Below, piece after piece: positions 32,790-43,646 of a DNA stretch of 64,000 nt. The notes under the pieces are model-generated. The model worked only from the letters and a program-made list of their open reading frames with translations. It made no database searches and was not told where the DNA came from. The stretch's first letter is position 1, and each line of letters begins with the position of its first letter. Position numbers and translations under genes: made by a program. This DNA comes from Symsagittifera roscoffensis (Eukaryota; Xenacoelomorpha; Acoela; Convolutidae), in contig NC_087064.1 in assembly GCF_963678635.1 (NCBI RefSeq), forward strand, positions 62,799,548-62,863,547, given 5' to 3'.

Positions 32790-34217
32790 AGAAATCAATA
32801 AAAAACCCTCAAAAATTGCTAACCAACAATCACACAGTCATTCTTCACCGACATCATCCCAAGAAAACCCGACACCACCTACAACTACCCAAAACCCCCA
32901 AACATCTACACGAATTTCTTTCCAAGATAACCCATATACCTTTGAAGAACGACACGCTCGCTTATCTGAACCACTAGAACCAGTTCATCAACAAGCACTA
33001 ATAGAGCTTATCGCACTTTTAAAAGAAAATTCCCAAACCATCCATTCCCAACCAAACCAGGAACAGCCCGTGAATATATTAATCATCCACATCACACTAA
33101 CACGAAAGATTTTCTAGCAATCACCTTACCTTCATTTCCACAATATACTTTAAACAACCCCAACGACACTAACGACACACGTAGTTTTGTAGATGAACAT
33201 GTTTTAATGCCTACACTTCATTGGACATCATATTATCAATTTACTAATCCCCATTGCCTACCTTTATCTAATACTCACATCGATATAGAAAGAAATCAAG
33301 ATATGCTATATCGACTCACCACATCACTCACACATAGACAATTTACTTATATAGGATATAAAAAATCACTAAAAACATTCACTGCACCCCGAGCTAACGA
33401 ATTTACGCTAGAATATTACGATCATAACATCATACGAACTAACCAAGACCAATTTTTAGATGATGATCGCTTCGCTAACCCACAACTAACAGAAAAATTC
33501 TTCATCAAAACACCATATGTATTTACACTCAATATACTTGATCGCAAATTCGACCACATCATTTCTGAAGCACTAACCGACATGCAAGCTTACGAAAGTT
33601 TTAAAGAAAAATGTCAATTATTTTCACTAACCTTGCACTTCCTTGCACCACATGAACGCGATTTGCACTGCTCACACGACATTATGTTACGCACTAAACA
33701 AACCCACACATATACATATTATCGCTTCATACAAAATCATTTTGACCTACACACTCCATCAAGACAACCACACCACCGTTTTCAGTTTCTTAACTCTAAA
33801 TACACTTCACCATTTTTTCTTAATTTCACATATTGCATCAAAGATACTAACCTTCACGGCATCCTCCGCAATTATGATCCCATAACCCAAATGTATATAT
33901 TTTGTCCCATCACGAAGACCTTTAACGCAGAAGAATCCAGACCCTTCCTTATCCCACATGAATTTATCCAACCTATGGAAATCCCAATATTAGAATTCAT
34001 CCACAATACTAAATACAATCACAAATTATATAACCTCATTCAAAACACACCTTATGAGTTTGCAGTTGGCACTGAAGAACTAAAAACTATTAAAGCACTT
34101 CAATTGCTTTGGCCACTGCTTCAGACTAAAAACATCATTCGCATACTAGCAAAATTACTAACAAACTCCGACATAATACACGACATCTTCCCCCACGGTT
34201 TTTTCCCCGACGACTAA
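32790..34217 (+). CDS. Large ORF downstream of pol, function unknown
   Basis: The main frame is 336 codons from ATG 33207. Protein-like sequence upstream of that ATG in the same frame joins at about 33021-33029 (AAAAGAAAA), by a -1 shift, to a preceding frame (about 32790-33030, with FEERHARLSEPLEPVHQQAL). The product would be near 470 residues. It is rich in His, Thr, Phe and Tyr, has no signal peptide, no transmembrane segment, no furin-like site and few N-glycosylation sites. It occupies the env position but does not look like a fusion glycoprotein. I do not recognise it. A plant-type or insect-type additional ORF, a captured host gene, or a nucleic-acid-binding protein remain open. Confidence 0.65.
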
Positions 34218-34220
34218 CAG

Positions 34221-34298
34221 GTAAGTATAATTTATACATATTTTTCACTAATAAATTTGAAATAAATACTAACCATTCTTTATTCATGTCTCATTTAG
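34221..34298 (+). other. 78-nt consensus intron directly after the ORF stop
   Basis: The stop TAA (34215-34217) is followed by CAG|GTAAGTATAA. A perfect TACTAAC branch motif lies at 34267-34273, then a pyrimidine stretch and CATTTAG at 34298, 26 nt from the branch A. All four signals are near-ideal. The exon junction would lie 3 nt after the stop, too close to trigger decay by the usual 50-nt rule. Confidence 0.6.
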
Positions 34299-35177
34299 AT
34301 TTTTAGTCTTCATCCCACGATCATCTGCAAAAAACAGAAAAGAAAAATAAAGAATAATTAACTTGTTAAAATTCTTCTAAAACTCTATTAATATTTTGCA
34401 CTAGTTAAATATAATAAAATTCATACCAATGTAGTAAGTTAATTTATAAATTGTTTCCCCAAAAGCAGTAATTTTAATAATGATTAAAATTTGTAACTTA
34501 ATTTTTCCCCAAAAAACTAGCAAGTAAAATTAAAATTCTATGTAGTAAATTGATAAAACAAAAATGCAGTACTAACCTTTTGATATTTTCATTCATTCGC
34601 ACAAGAATTCTATCCAAACTCGCACAGCTCGCCCACGAAGAATTGTTTAAATAATGAATTTCAGTTTCAAGCTTTCACACTCAACAACTCTAACACGCGA
34701 TAACAATTTTCAAAACTTTCCTTTAACCCGGTTGGAAAGGAATTATATGCTAAACAAAACTAACCAACGCAGCTTACTAAACACCACAAATCATAGAATA
34801 ACAGCATGACTAAGAAAAGAAAACCAACGGTACCCAAACCGGATTAACCCAGTTTAAAAGGACACAACCAACGAAACATAAGAAAAACCACCATAAACCC
34901 AACATAAAATGTTACCACATAACAGGACCTCTCACAGAAACCGCACGAAATCATACTCCCACTCCTGGCCTAACCCACCAGAGAGGACGTCCTGAGCATG
35001 CTCTATAGCCGACCTAACCCACCGCGCTACATCCACGCTTTGTGACCACACTTCTATTTTTAATAAGAGGTATTCAAGGGTGAGTAACTCTTCAAAATAA
35101 CCGAACTAAAACAAAATGCTTTTGTGAAAACAACTAACCAAAATCATAATTAAAAACTGAACTAATAAAAATAATTA
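34299..35177 (+). other. 3' noncoding part of element 2
   Basis: AT-rich, with a loosely repeated block (tatgtagtaaattgat / aatgtagtaagttaat and tttccccaaaa twice, about 34430-34560) and a second TACTAAC (about 34568). A GC-richer patch at 34920-35050 is described separately. Confidence 0.4.
34930..35040 (-). other. Possible tRNA-derived fragment inside element 2
   Basis: On the minus strand, TAGCGCGGTGG then GTTAGGTCGG (35029 downwards) resembles a tRNA A box, followed by GCTATAGAGCATGC. I find no convincing B box at the expected distance, so a SINE remnant is only a possibility. Confidence 0.2.
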
Positions 35178-35756
35178 TAAAATGTAAACTATACCTTGCA
35201 GTATATAGATCAGCACACAACAACAAAGACGAACATCCAAAGACAAAATGACCCCACTACATTTAAAAAAGAATGGCCAACCACAAACCGATATGCCGTC
35301 CACAATCACAAACTCAAAGGATTTAGAGTACGACTTGACTTCGCAGAAAAGGACTTCATTGAACTAGACCAATGACCACTTCGATGTTCAAGTATACGTA
35401 CAGATCCGAGTTACAAGGCATTCCCTCCACGCACAATCTCCACGCCATTCCCAGACGAGGTCGAACACAAAAGAAGTTCTCTACATAAAAAAGAAAAACC
35501 CGTCATAGCAAACCATTCTGAAATCAGATTGATTTCATTGGGAAACACCATCGTTGTCATAAGAAGACCCAACGATTGATGCCCCTCACTCCAGCGTCCT
35601 GGAACTTCTCTAACAAGAGAAACCGGACAAGAGTACGATGTTCGCCAAATACCAACGTCCATCATCCATCCTTTGAATTGCAGAAAGATAATGCTAAAAA
35701 ACTCTGTAAAACCCGGATGGGTGGAACCTGATCTAAACTATATTTTATGATTGGAT
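35178..35756 (+). pseudogene. Decayed ORF next to the 3' LTR of element 2
   Basis: One frame stays open for about 190 codons with only two stops (TGA at 35373 and 35577, exactly 68 codons apart) in otherwise AT-rich noncoding DNA, and runs into the LTR. The segment has normal protein composition (KLKGFRVRLDFAEKDFIELD; NHSEIRLISLGNTIVVIRRP) and higher GC than its surroundings. No family recognised. It may be a fourth accessory ORF of the element or a captured gene fragment. Confidence 0.4.
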
Positions 35757-36131
35757 AAATTAGATAATTTACCACTGTAAAGTATTTAATATTAACCAAT
35801 CATGATTCATCTAACTAACAACCCACTTATTTGTAAGTGCTGAAATTACTTGTAATTTCAGCACCAGAGAGATTTGAATATAACTTAGAAATTAGTTGCC
35901 TCTCCAAGAGAACTTCAGCAGCCGCAATAAACCAGTATACCCTAGATCTATTGAGCCTAGCAGAGACTAGTTAAACAACCTGAGACTAGATAGTATAAGA
36001 GTAAGATTAGGATCGGTATTAGACTAAGAAGTTGCACGAATCTATCCGGCCGAAAATAAGATAGCGTGTCGAGCAGACGGTGTACCCTATCCGAAATTAC
36101 TCTATGAGTTAACCACATCGGTCCTAACTCA
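35722..36131 (+). repeat. 3' LTR of element 2
   Basis: 410 bp, same ends as the 5' LTR, followed by TGAA. The preceding purine run is weak (cggatggg), so the polypurine tract is not classical. Confidence 0.95.
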
Positions 36132-36135
36132 TGAA
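36132..36135. repeat. Target-site duplication, right (TGAA)
   Basis: Matches the four bases before the 5' LTR at 21541-21544. Confidence 0.8.
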
Positions 36136-36195
36136 TGCTGGATAACGCTAAGATGAAGAAAAAATAAAATGTATACCTGAAAAACATTTCAATTT

Positions 36196-36201
36196 TTTAT
36201 T
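36196..36201 (-). terminator. Poly(A) signal of the actin gene
   Basis: AATAAA on the minus strand, 57 nt after the actin stop codon. The LTR element inserted a further 60-70 bp downstream and did not remove it. Confidence 0.6.
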
Positions 36202-36257
36202 AACATTATAGCAAAGTTGCAGCATAAAAGTTCATCATAGTTTTAAAAAAAATCCAT

Positions 36258-37397
36258 TTAGAAACATTTTCTGTGAACAATTTGTGGTCCACACTCGTCG
36301 TATTCCTCCTTTGAGACCCACATCTGCTGAAACGAAGACAGAGAAGCCAGAACTGAGCCTCCGATCCAGGCACTGTACTTCCTCTCCTCTGGCGCAATGA
36401 CCTTCACTCTCGTTCGATCTCCGTTTAACCCCATAAGTTCCTTCTGCATGCGGTTGACGAGACCTGGAAACATCGCAGTGCCACCGGAAAGCACAGTGTT
36501 CATGAACAAATCACGTCTAATATCGACGTCGCATTTCTGGATTGCGTTGTAGGTCATGTCGTGAACTCCTCCTCCATGTTCCCTTCCAATCAGCTGTGGT
36601 TTAAAAAGTGCTTCTGGACATCGAAACCTCTCGTTGCCGATTCGAATCAAAGAACCATCGGGTAGTTCAAACTCTTTCTCCAGCTTAATATTTGTTTCCG
36701 AAAGAGCCACTTCCTGATCAAAGTCGTATGCTGCGTAACACAAGTTTTCCTTGATTTCCCGAACGATTTCTTTTTCTCCACTTGAAACAAAACTGTGGCC
36801 TCTCTCGTGTAGAATCTTGACAAGATATTCGGTCAAATCCCGCCCTGCGAGATCCATTCTCCAAATAGCATGAGGTAGCGAGTATCCTTCGTAAATCGGA
36901 ACCGTATGAGAAACTCCGTCTCCGATGTCCAGAACGCATCCAGTGGTTCTTCCGGAGGCGTACAATGATAGCACCGCTTGGACTCCAACATACATCGCTG
37001 GGGCGTTAAACGTCTCGAACATGATCTGAGTCATCTTTTCCCTGTTGGCCTTGGGGTTCAGAGGAGCCTCAGTCAACAGTACCGGGTGTTCCTCAGGGGC
37101 CACTCGGAGTTCGTTGTAGAAGGTGTGGTGCCAGATCTTCTCCATGTCGTCCCACTTGGTCACAATTCCATGACTTATGGGATGTCTCAGTGCCAAAATT
37201 CCTCGTCGATTTTGTGCTTCATCGCCAACGTATGAATCTTTCGCTACTATACCAGGCATGACAGCGGTGTATTTAGGTATTACAACAATTGAGGGAAAAA
37301 CTGCTCTGGGAACATCGTCTCCGGCAAATCCGGCTTTCACCATTCCTGATCCATTGTCAATGACCAGCGACTGCACCTCAAGGTCTGTTGAACTCAT
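36258..37397 (-). CDS. Divergent intronless actin
   Basis: 379 residues, full actin length, single exon, ATG at 37397. Actin polymerises into ATP-bound filaments in the cytoplasm. Retained: nucleotide loop DNGSGM, the His of [46 protein letters not shown], the Gln of [20 protein letters not shown] with the catalytic His, and the end IVHRKCF. Unusual: the DNase-binding loop region, normally very conserved, reads [17 protein letters not shown], so the His-Gln-Gly of the loop and the second loop Met are replaced. The phosphate loop is DIGDG rather than DSGDG. One extra residue occurs in the [12 protein letters not shown] segment. A TATA box lies upstream and no stop or frameshift is present, so it is probably expressed. 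A specialised paralogue (testis, larval muscle or similar) or an expressed retrocopy are the alternatives. Confidence 0.95.
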
Positions 37398-37512
37398 TTT
37401 AGGTATTCAAAGAGAATTTTTCTAAGAGCAAAGAGCAAGATGTTCCAGATATTTTGCTTGACTTTAAATTTTGTATCAAGTGAAAATTTAATTTCTAAGT
37501 TTTGTTTGGCAG

Positions 37513-37520
37513 TATTTATA
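37513..37520 (-). promoter_or_regulatory. TATA box of the actin gene
   Basis: Minus-strand TATAAATA, about 115 nt before the ATG, which places transcription start near 37485 and a 5' UTR near 90 nt. No SRF CArG box was found by eye in the next 200 bp. Confidence 0.65.
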
Positions 37521-38929
37521 CTCATAGTTTTTGAATAGCTGATTTGCGACATAATTTGGTTTAAAAAAGTGAAATTACCAAACTTGATTTCAATTCGGTG
37601 AAAACTTTATGATTGACTAATAAATTTACAGAAAGTGTGATTCGAATGATATTTGCTGTAATAATGATTAAACTTGAGTCCACTGAAATTTCTACTACAA
37701 ATTAACTATGGAGACAAATAAAAAACACAACTTTGATGGAACATGTTATTCTAACATTGGGTCTACCTGAAAACATTTATCAAATGGTAGTCAAATGTAT
37801 CTTGACGCAGAACTTGATTTCACATATTTTCGCAATTACTTTGACGAGTGTTTATTTGTTGCCGACCAAGTCGATTTTTTAAACATAGGCAAAGTGTCAT
37901 TTTAAAGACGTTTTTGACAAACTGAGAATGATCACGTTTCTTTACGCGCAAGGATTACTCAAACTTGGTACTAAATAATGCCAAAATGCGAGGAAAAACT
38001 CTGTTTGCTCAACCAATCTTGCTGATCTTGCAATCTTTCAGCTCATTTTGTATATGGACAAAGCTGGTCTTCGCTGTGCTCGAATAATTTTTGGCTAATG
38101 AAATATTAACAACCTATAGATTTTAGGCTGATGATATCAATCTTCAAGTGTTAAAAAATGACTCGCGTATGGAAATATTAAGACCAATTAACTTGCCTCA
38201 AACAAATTTAGAACGAGTTGTAGTGCGGTATAAATCGCCACGCGTAAATAATGCGCGTTAAATTTTCAGCATCATAGTATAACACGAGCTGTTTAATCAT
38301 ACTGATATCAGGCTAAAATAATGGCATGCGAACTCGGCAGGGCCAACGAAAATCGGGGCAACAAAGCACCAAAAGAACAGTTCTTTTAAAAATTTGGTCT
38401 GAATAAAAAAATCCTGAGCATATATATTCCTCATTTTCTTAAAATTTCGGAACAATCAAGCAAGTTTTATTCTTTTTTTTAAATGTTTTTAATCTTTCCT
38501 TTTTCAAATTAATTATTACTACAAAAGTTCATGTCTTTTGGTTACTCATAATAAATTATAGATCTTTTCTGTTTTACGAACTGATCTTCTTGTTGCTTTC
38601 AAAATTGCATCAAAATTCTCGAAACTAATTGTTTAAAAAAATCCAGTGAATTGAAATCTGGACTTTCAATTAATATACACGCTATTGAGCCGTATAACAG
38701 AAAAAACCAAACTGATAATTTGTTTTTGTAAAAACTTTTTGGCATCATTAACGGGTTTTGTGTTTTTCAATTATTAATTTATGCGCAACATATGCTCTTG
38801 CAGTTGAACTATTGAGATTATTTTTAACAAACGGAGCCTAATGTGTTAGCGTTAACGAGACCGTTTCAGCATTCAAAACAATTAAATACGGAGTGCTCCA
38901 AAGCTTTTTTGGGATCAATTTTGTTTTTG
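37521..38929. other. Actin upstream intergenic DNA
   Basis: AT-rich, no ORF of support. Around 38170-38290 a very degraded CG-containing patch (gccacgcgtaaataatgcgc) may be an old NR1 remnant. Confidence 0.4.
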
Positions 38930-39465
38930 TTACGACTTTCGATACGAAAGTAACGGAATATTTGTGCTCGGGGTGGGTTTTTTTTCTTCAGACAAATTTC
39001 GATTTTTTAACTAGCCATTTTTGACGGAGTTTTTTTATATCATTCAAAAGCTATTGTTCTTTTGAGCTTAAATTGAAAAAGATATTTCACCTGTGATCAT
39101 TTTTCGTTAATTTATGGGGGTTTAAAGGTTGCCATTTCGGCCATTTTGACCAATTTGGGACAATTAACGCGCGATATAATTCGCGCTATTAACGCGTAAG
39201 CGGAGATTTAATCCGTCTTAGAAATCGTTCCAAAATGGTTGAACGAAGCTTATTTGCCATAATTGATTTGGTACAAGCAACGAAATCTATCCTTTTCTAC
39301 TTTATATGGCGTGTGGGGGGATGATTTTTATACAAAATTTCAAATATTAGAACAAAAAGTTCTTTTTATTTTATTTCATTAAATTTTTTTAAATGTTATT
39401 ACTGCTCCATAAACCTTAAAAGGCAGCCGGAACATTCAGGGCTTCGCCCTGATACGAGCTGTTTT
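38930..39465 (+). repeat. NR1 copy, full length, plus orientation
   Basis: Runs from ctttcgatacgaaagtaacg through the CG-rich core (attaacgcgcgatataattc) to cattcagggcttcgccctga. About 530 bp; one of the best-preserved copies. Confidence 0.8.
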
Positions 39466-41149
39466 ATTTGTTTATATTAGCGACGTTCCTAAAATTGTGA
39501 AACTACTGAAATAAAAACATTTGCCGATGAAACGAACATCTATGGAAGTAATATTTTTAGTAAATACTGTTGTGCTTTGGAATAAAGTCTTAATTGAATC
39601 ACCGAAATTAACAAATTTTAAATGATGATGCAACCACCTGCATACAATTTTCAACCAAAAAATAGAATCGGCGGAAACACTCAAAAAAATAGAAAAAAAG
39701 TCAATAATTAAATACTTTTTCCGTCAATAATTTAATCTCGGAATTAATACTTTTTCATTACTTTTTCATTAGATCAATTAGAGTATTTGCTTCGATCAAA
39801 AACTAAAAATAGATACAGATGTAGCTGGACTTCAAAAACACTGAAATTAATAACAGTAAACATATATAGGTTCAAATTATTTCTTGAGCCAGGGACTTAG
39901 TGAGACTATATAAGATACACATTCAAGCTTGCATCCAATATGGGGTCCTAATATACGGATAAACTGCTACAACTAATTTTAAAGAAACTATACCGGTCAC
40001 AAAAAATAGTTAGAATTTTTTTTTAAACAAAAAACAAGAGTCTCTTCAGATAAAAAAAATCAAATTCAAATTTTGTTCTGTTAAAAAACTACATCTGCAC
40101 ATATCAACAAAAAAAATTTTCAGGGTCAATTGAATAAATGTAACGGTTACTATATTTTTTGAAATGACCTGAGGGATCTTATAACAGAACCTAAGTCGAA
40201 AGTAAACCTTGAAATTGAAAAATCTAAGAACAAATCGATACAAAACTTAGCTACTAGGGTTCGAGTTTTGTTTTTTTTTGCCTGAGGCGCCTTGTGTTTT
40301 GAAAAAGATAGGTTTGGACAGCAAAAAGTCAAACTTGTTTCTACTCGAATTCCGAGATTACTATAATCGAGGTAAGGATCAGTTGGTTAAAATTTTCTTG
40401 TAAAATTATTTTTTATTCTTTGTACATTTCTCATACTTTTTTCTCACTTCGTATAAAAATTTAATATGAAAAGTATTTCATCTTCAAATAATCTTTCAAT
40501 TTTACAGTATTTTTTCCAGAAATTAAAACAAATTCTAACTATGAGATAGGACTGCTATGTTGAATAACTACCCGGATGAGACGTCACTCGTCAGATCGAA
40601 AGAGCACCTGACAATATAGCTTCACCAATTTATAAATATATCTATTTATGATTGCTATAATTAAAAGCTTTTCAAAATTCATGCTTTTCTATTGAAAACA
40701 ATAAAATTCCGAGGTGAAAGTTCATCGAAATGAAGAAAGAGAAATTTTTGAGCACAGAGCAATGCTGTTTTTGGTTTGATGAAAGTTTTCATGGATTGAA
40801 CCAAAGCAGCGGTTGGACTAAATGATTTATTACTCTTTCCGTTTTCAATACGACAGACTTTTCCAGACGCACACTACGAACTGATAATGCTTTTTAAAGT
40901 CAAATGAGCCGTTAACACAAAACTGAAGAAAACAGAGTCATTTAGAGCATATAGTTCTCAGGATATCTTAACAAATTTGCCAAAAAAATGATGATTTAAA
41001 AAAAAATAAACAACTTTTTTGTTTTTTAAAATGTTTTCTTTTCAGTTTTTTTTTGTTTAAATTTCATCAATTAATTTATCATAAATGACTCCATAGAAAT
41101 TAAAAATTAAAACGCAGTCGGAATGTTAAAAGTTTTGCCCTGGTACGTG
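39466..41149. other. No gene seen
   Basis: AT-rich intergenic DNA with A and T homopolymers. The short ORFs here lack family motifs, splice context or conservation. Confidence 0.45.
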
Positions 41150-41665
41150 CAGTTTTGTTGTTCCAACTTGCGTAACGAAAGTGACGGAATATTTGTGCTC
41201 GGCAAGTTTCGACTTTTTAACGAGCCATTTTTGACATAATTTTTAAAATATCACTCAAGCCAGTATGGTCGTCTTGAGCTTAAATCTGAAAAGATATTTC
41301 GCCTGTGATAATTTTGCTTAAGTTATGGGGGTTTAAAGATTGCCATTTTGGCCAATTTGGGACTATTAACGGGCGATATATTTCGCGCAATTAACGCGTA
41401 AGCGGAGTTTTAATCCGTCTTAGAAATTGTTCCAAATTGGTTAAAGGAAACTTAATTGCCAGAATTGATTTTTTAAGAGGAGCAAAATCTATCGCTTTGT
41501 ACTTAAATTTATAAGGCGTGTGAGGGGATTGTTTTCACAAAAAATCTCAAAGTAAGAGATTTTTTTTCATTTTATTTTATTACGTGAAATTTTTTTCCAT
41601 TTTGTTACTACTCCATAGACCTTAAAAAAAGTCAAAACACTCAGGGCTTCGCTGATACGAGCAAT
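41150..41665 (+). repeat. NR1 tandem copy 1
   Basis: First of two head-to-tail NR1 units (period about 515 bp). Starts near gttccaacttgcgtaacgaa and ends near ctgatacgagcaattttgtt. Confidence 0.8.
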
Positions 41666-42190
41666 TTTGTTGTTCCGACTTTCGTAACGAAAGTAATGGA
41701 AAATTTGTGCTCGGGGTGAGTTTTTTTCTTCAGACAAATTTTGACTTTTATCTAGCCATTTTTGACGGAATTGTTTTTAGATCATTCGGAAACTATTGTT
41801 GTCTTGAGCGTAAATTTGAAAAGATATTTCACCTGTGATTATTTTTCGTAAAGTTATGGGTGTGTAAAAAATGCAATTTTGGCCAATTTGGGACAATTAA
41901 CGCGCGATACATTTCGCGCGATTAACGCGTAAGCTGAGATTTAATCCATCTTAGAAATCGTTCCAAGTTGGTTGAAACAAGCTTATTTGCCATAATTGAT
42001 TTGTTGATTGGAGCAAAATTTTTCACTTTTTACTTAATATGACTCGTGGGGGGTTGTTTTTACAAAAAATCTGATTTTTTTTATTTTCAATTTTATTACA
42101 TTCAAATTTTTTTGTTATTATTACTCCATAGACCTTAAAAAGCAGTCGGAACATTCATGTCTTTGCCCTGATACGAGTAATTTTGTTTCA
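41666..42190 (+). repeat. NR1 tandem copy 2
   Basis: Second head-to-tail unit, starting ccgactttcgtaacgaaagt and ending ctgatacgagtaattttgtt. Tandem occurrence shows the family can also form short arrays. Confidence 0.8.
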
Positions 42191-42394
42191 ATTGTGTACT
42201 AATTTGAAAGAAGTCAGCAACCCCTTGTCTCGTACAAAACGCAGCCTTTTCATGCCAAAACTGTGGAATCAGCTCAAGTATAGCAAAACAATCGAAAAAA
42301 AAATTAAACCTTTTCTGCAGCTCTTTGAGAACATTTGAACAGACTGGTAACAAAAAAAACTGAATTAAAATTTTGTTTTTGAAAAAATGTTTTC

Positions 42395-43132
42395 CATACA
42401 GTTTCCATATATGGAAATTGTATGACTGGCATTTTTTGATGGCGACACAAAAATTTTGAAAATTTGCCCCAAAAATTTCTTGTTTTCTTTTCAACCACAA
42501 ATTGAATTTTGTACGCAAATTGAATTTTGTACGCAAACAAACATTTTTCGAGAAAAATTTTTTTGCATGCAAATTAATTTTTTGTGTGCATAACGTAGTC
42601 CTGGATACAATAATATTGGCAGTTTTTTCTTTACACCTAAATTTTTTTTCAAAAACGCTGAAAAATCCTATTTCTTTTATATGGCATGTTTATGTATGCC
42701 TTGATCAATGTCTGATAATTTGTAAATTCAAAAATTTAAAATAATCATCACTGAAAAATGTTGCCAAAAATTAAAAGTTTGTTACTTTTGTTATATGATT
42801 TGTGAAAGACATTTGGAAGACATTTCAGGTCGTTTTTTATGCATTGTAAATGCAAGACCGTCCAACTTTTGGTGCTTTCAGTAACCATGGTCTTTGACAC
42901 TTGTGTTCGGCTGCAAACCCAACCCAAAAATTTGCAGAAAATAAGTTTGGAAACAAAAAACAACTTTTTGGTTTATGGAGAGAACACCTATTATACAATT
43001 TCCATTTATGGGAGAATGTTTATTATAGAGTTTTCATACAGTTTTTTGTATGTATGGAATTGTATGAAATTGTTTGAAAAAAAATTTCCTATTTATGAGA
43101 ATTGTATGATAAGTATTTTTGGTCAACCCGGG
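42395..43132. mobile_element. MITE-like element M2, copy 2
   Basis: Homologous to 7717-8464 from about 42410 (ggaaattgtatgactggcat) to the shared end ggtcaacccggg. Includes common internal blocks tatgccttgatcaat and cattgtaaatgcaaga. The left terminal inverted repeat is less clear than in copy 1. Confidence 0.6.
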
Positions 43133-43572
43133 TGCTCAAAATGAAAGTCAATCAAAAATGCTCAAATCACGGCAAAGCTGGCTCAGTTTCGCAATTAGAT
43201 GGAATCACAACCTCGTTTCAGGGTTTGACTGACAATCTGCATTAGTCTTTAATTAATAGTTTTTAATAAGTCGTTTCCAGGCATAATTTTACTCAGCACT
43301 ACCCAAATACAGAAAACCACATAAGTATAAAATTGCCATACGTCACTTAGTTTTACGGCTTTAAAAACATGGGGATGTGAATTTTTTTTGTATTTCAAAA
43401 TTGTATTTCATAACAACAATCCATTAAGCAGGATTTTATAAAATAAATATGGCAGCAGGCGTATCTCGAATCCTGTAAGCACAACATGATCTATTGAAAA
43501 ACAATTATCAGGCAAATGGGGTTCTGAGATGTCGGGTTCTTCTCTCGTCTTTAATCCTCGGTGGCTCCCGAA
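43133..43572. other. Downstream region of the transporter gene
   Basis: AT-rich, holds the transporter 3' UTR. No clear canonical AATAAA close to the stop on the minus strand. Confidence 0.4.
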
Positions 43573-43646
43573 TCACTGATAACCATAACCAGAGTTGTTG
43601 ATCACTCGGCTATTCGGTTGCACAACGTGTGTAGCTCCCACATCGT
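43573..43646 (-). CDS. Transporter terminal exon
   Basis: 74 bp, acceptor cccactttag, TGA at 43573-43575. Completes the tail with DVGATHVVQPNSRVINNSG. Phase and composition fit; no homology support. Confidence 0.5.

Larger units (their letters stand above)
21545..36131 (+). mobile_element. Young 14.6-kb Ty3/Gypsy-type LTR retrotransposon with extra ORFs
   Basis: Both 410-bp LTRs are complete (TG...CA), differ at 5 positions by my count, and are flanked by TGAA duplications. Between them lie, in order: PBS-like TGG site, a short ORF at 22042, a repetitive leader, an N-terminal gag extension (23205-24915), gag-protease (25134-27980), RT/RNase H (to about 29690), zinc-finger and damaged integrase (to 31777), two tiny hydrophobic ORFs, an unrecognised ORF to 34217, a 78-nt intron, an AT-rich stretch and a decayed ORF before the 3' LTR. 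Ty3/Gypsy elements are usually 5-9 kb, so this one is unusually large. Insertion ends 126 bp from the actin stop codon, in convergent orientation. Confidence 0.93.

Noticed and set aside
33207-34217. Calling this ORF an envelope gene because of its position
   Set aside because: No signal peptide, membrane anchor or cleavage motif is visible, so position alone is not enough.
36978-37425. Plus-strand ORFs over the actin 5' half
   Set aside because: Antisense shadows of a conserved gene.
39472-40332. Several 60-70 codon ORFs
   Set aside because: AT-rich random frames without motifs, splice context or repeat support.
41150-42190. CRISPR-like array or centromeric satellite
   Set aside because: Only two diverged 515-bp units, eukaryotic context, no short spacers; it is a tandem pair of NR1.
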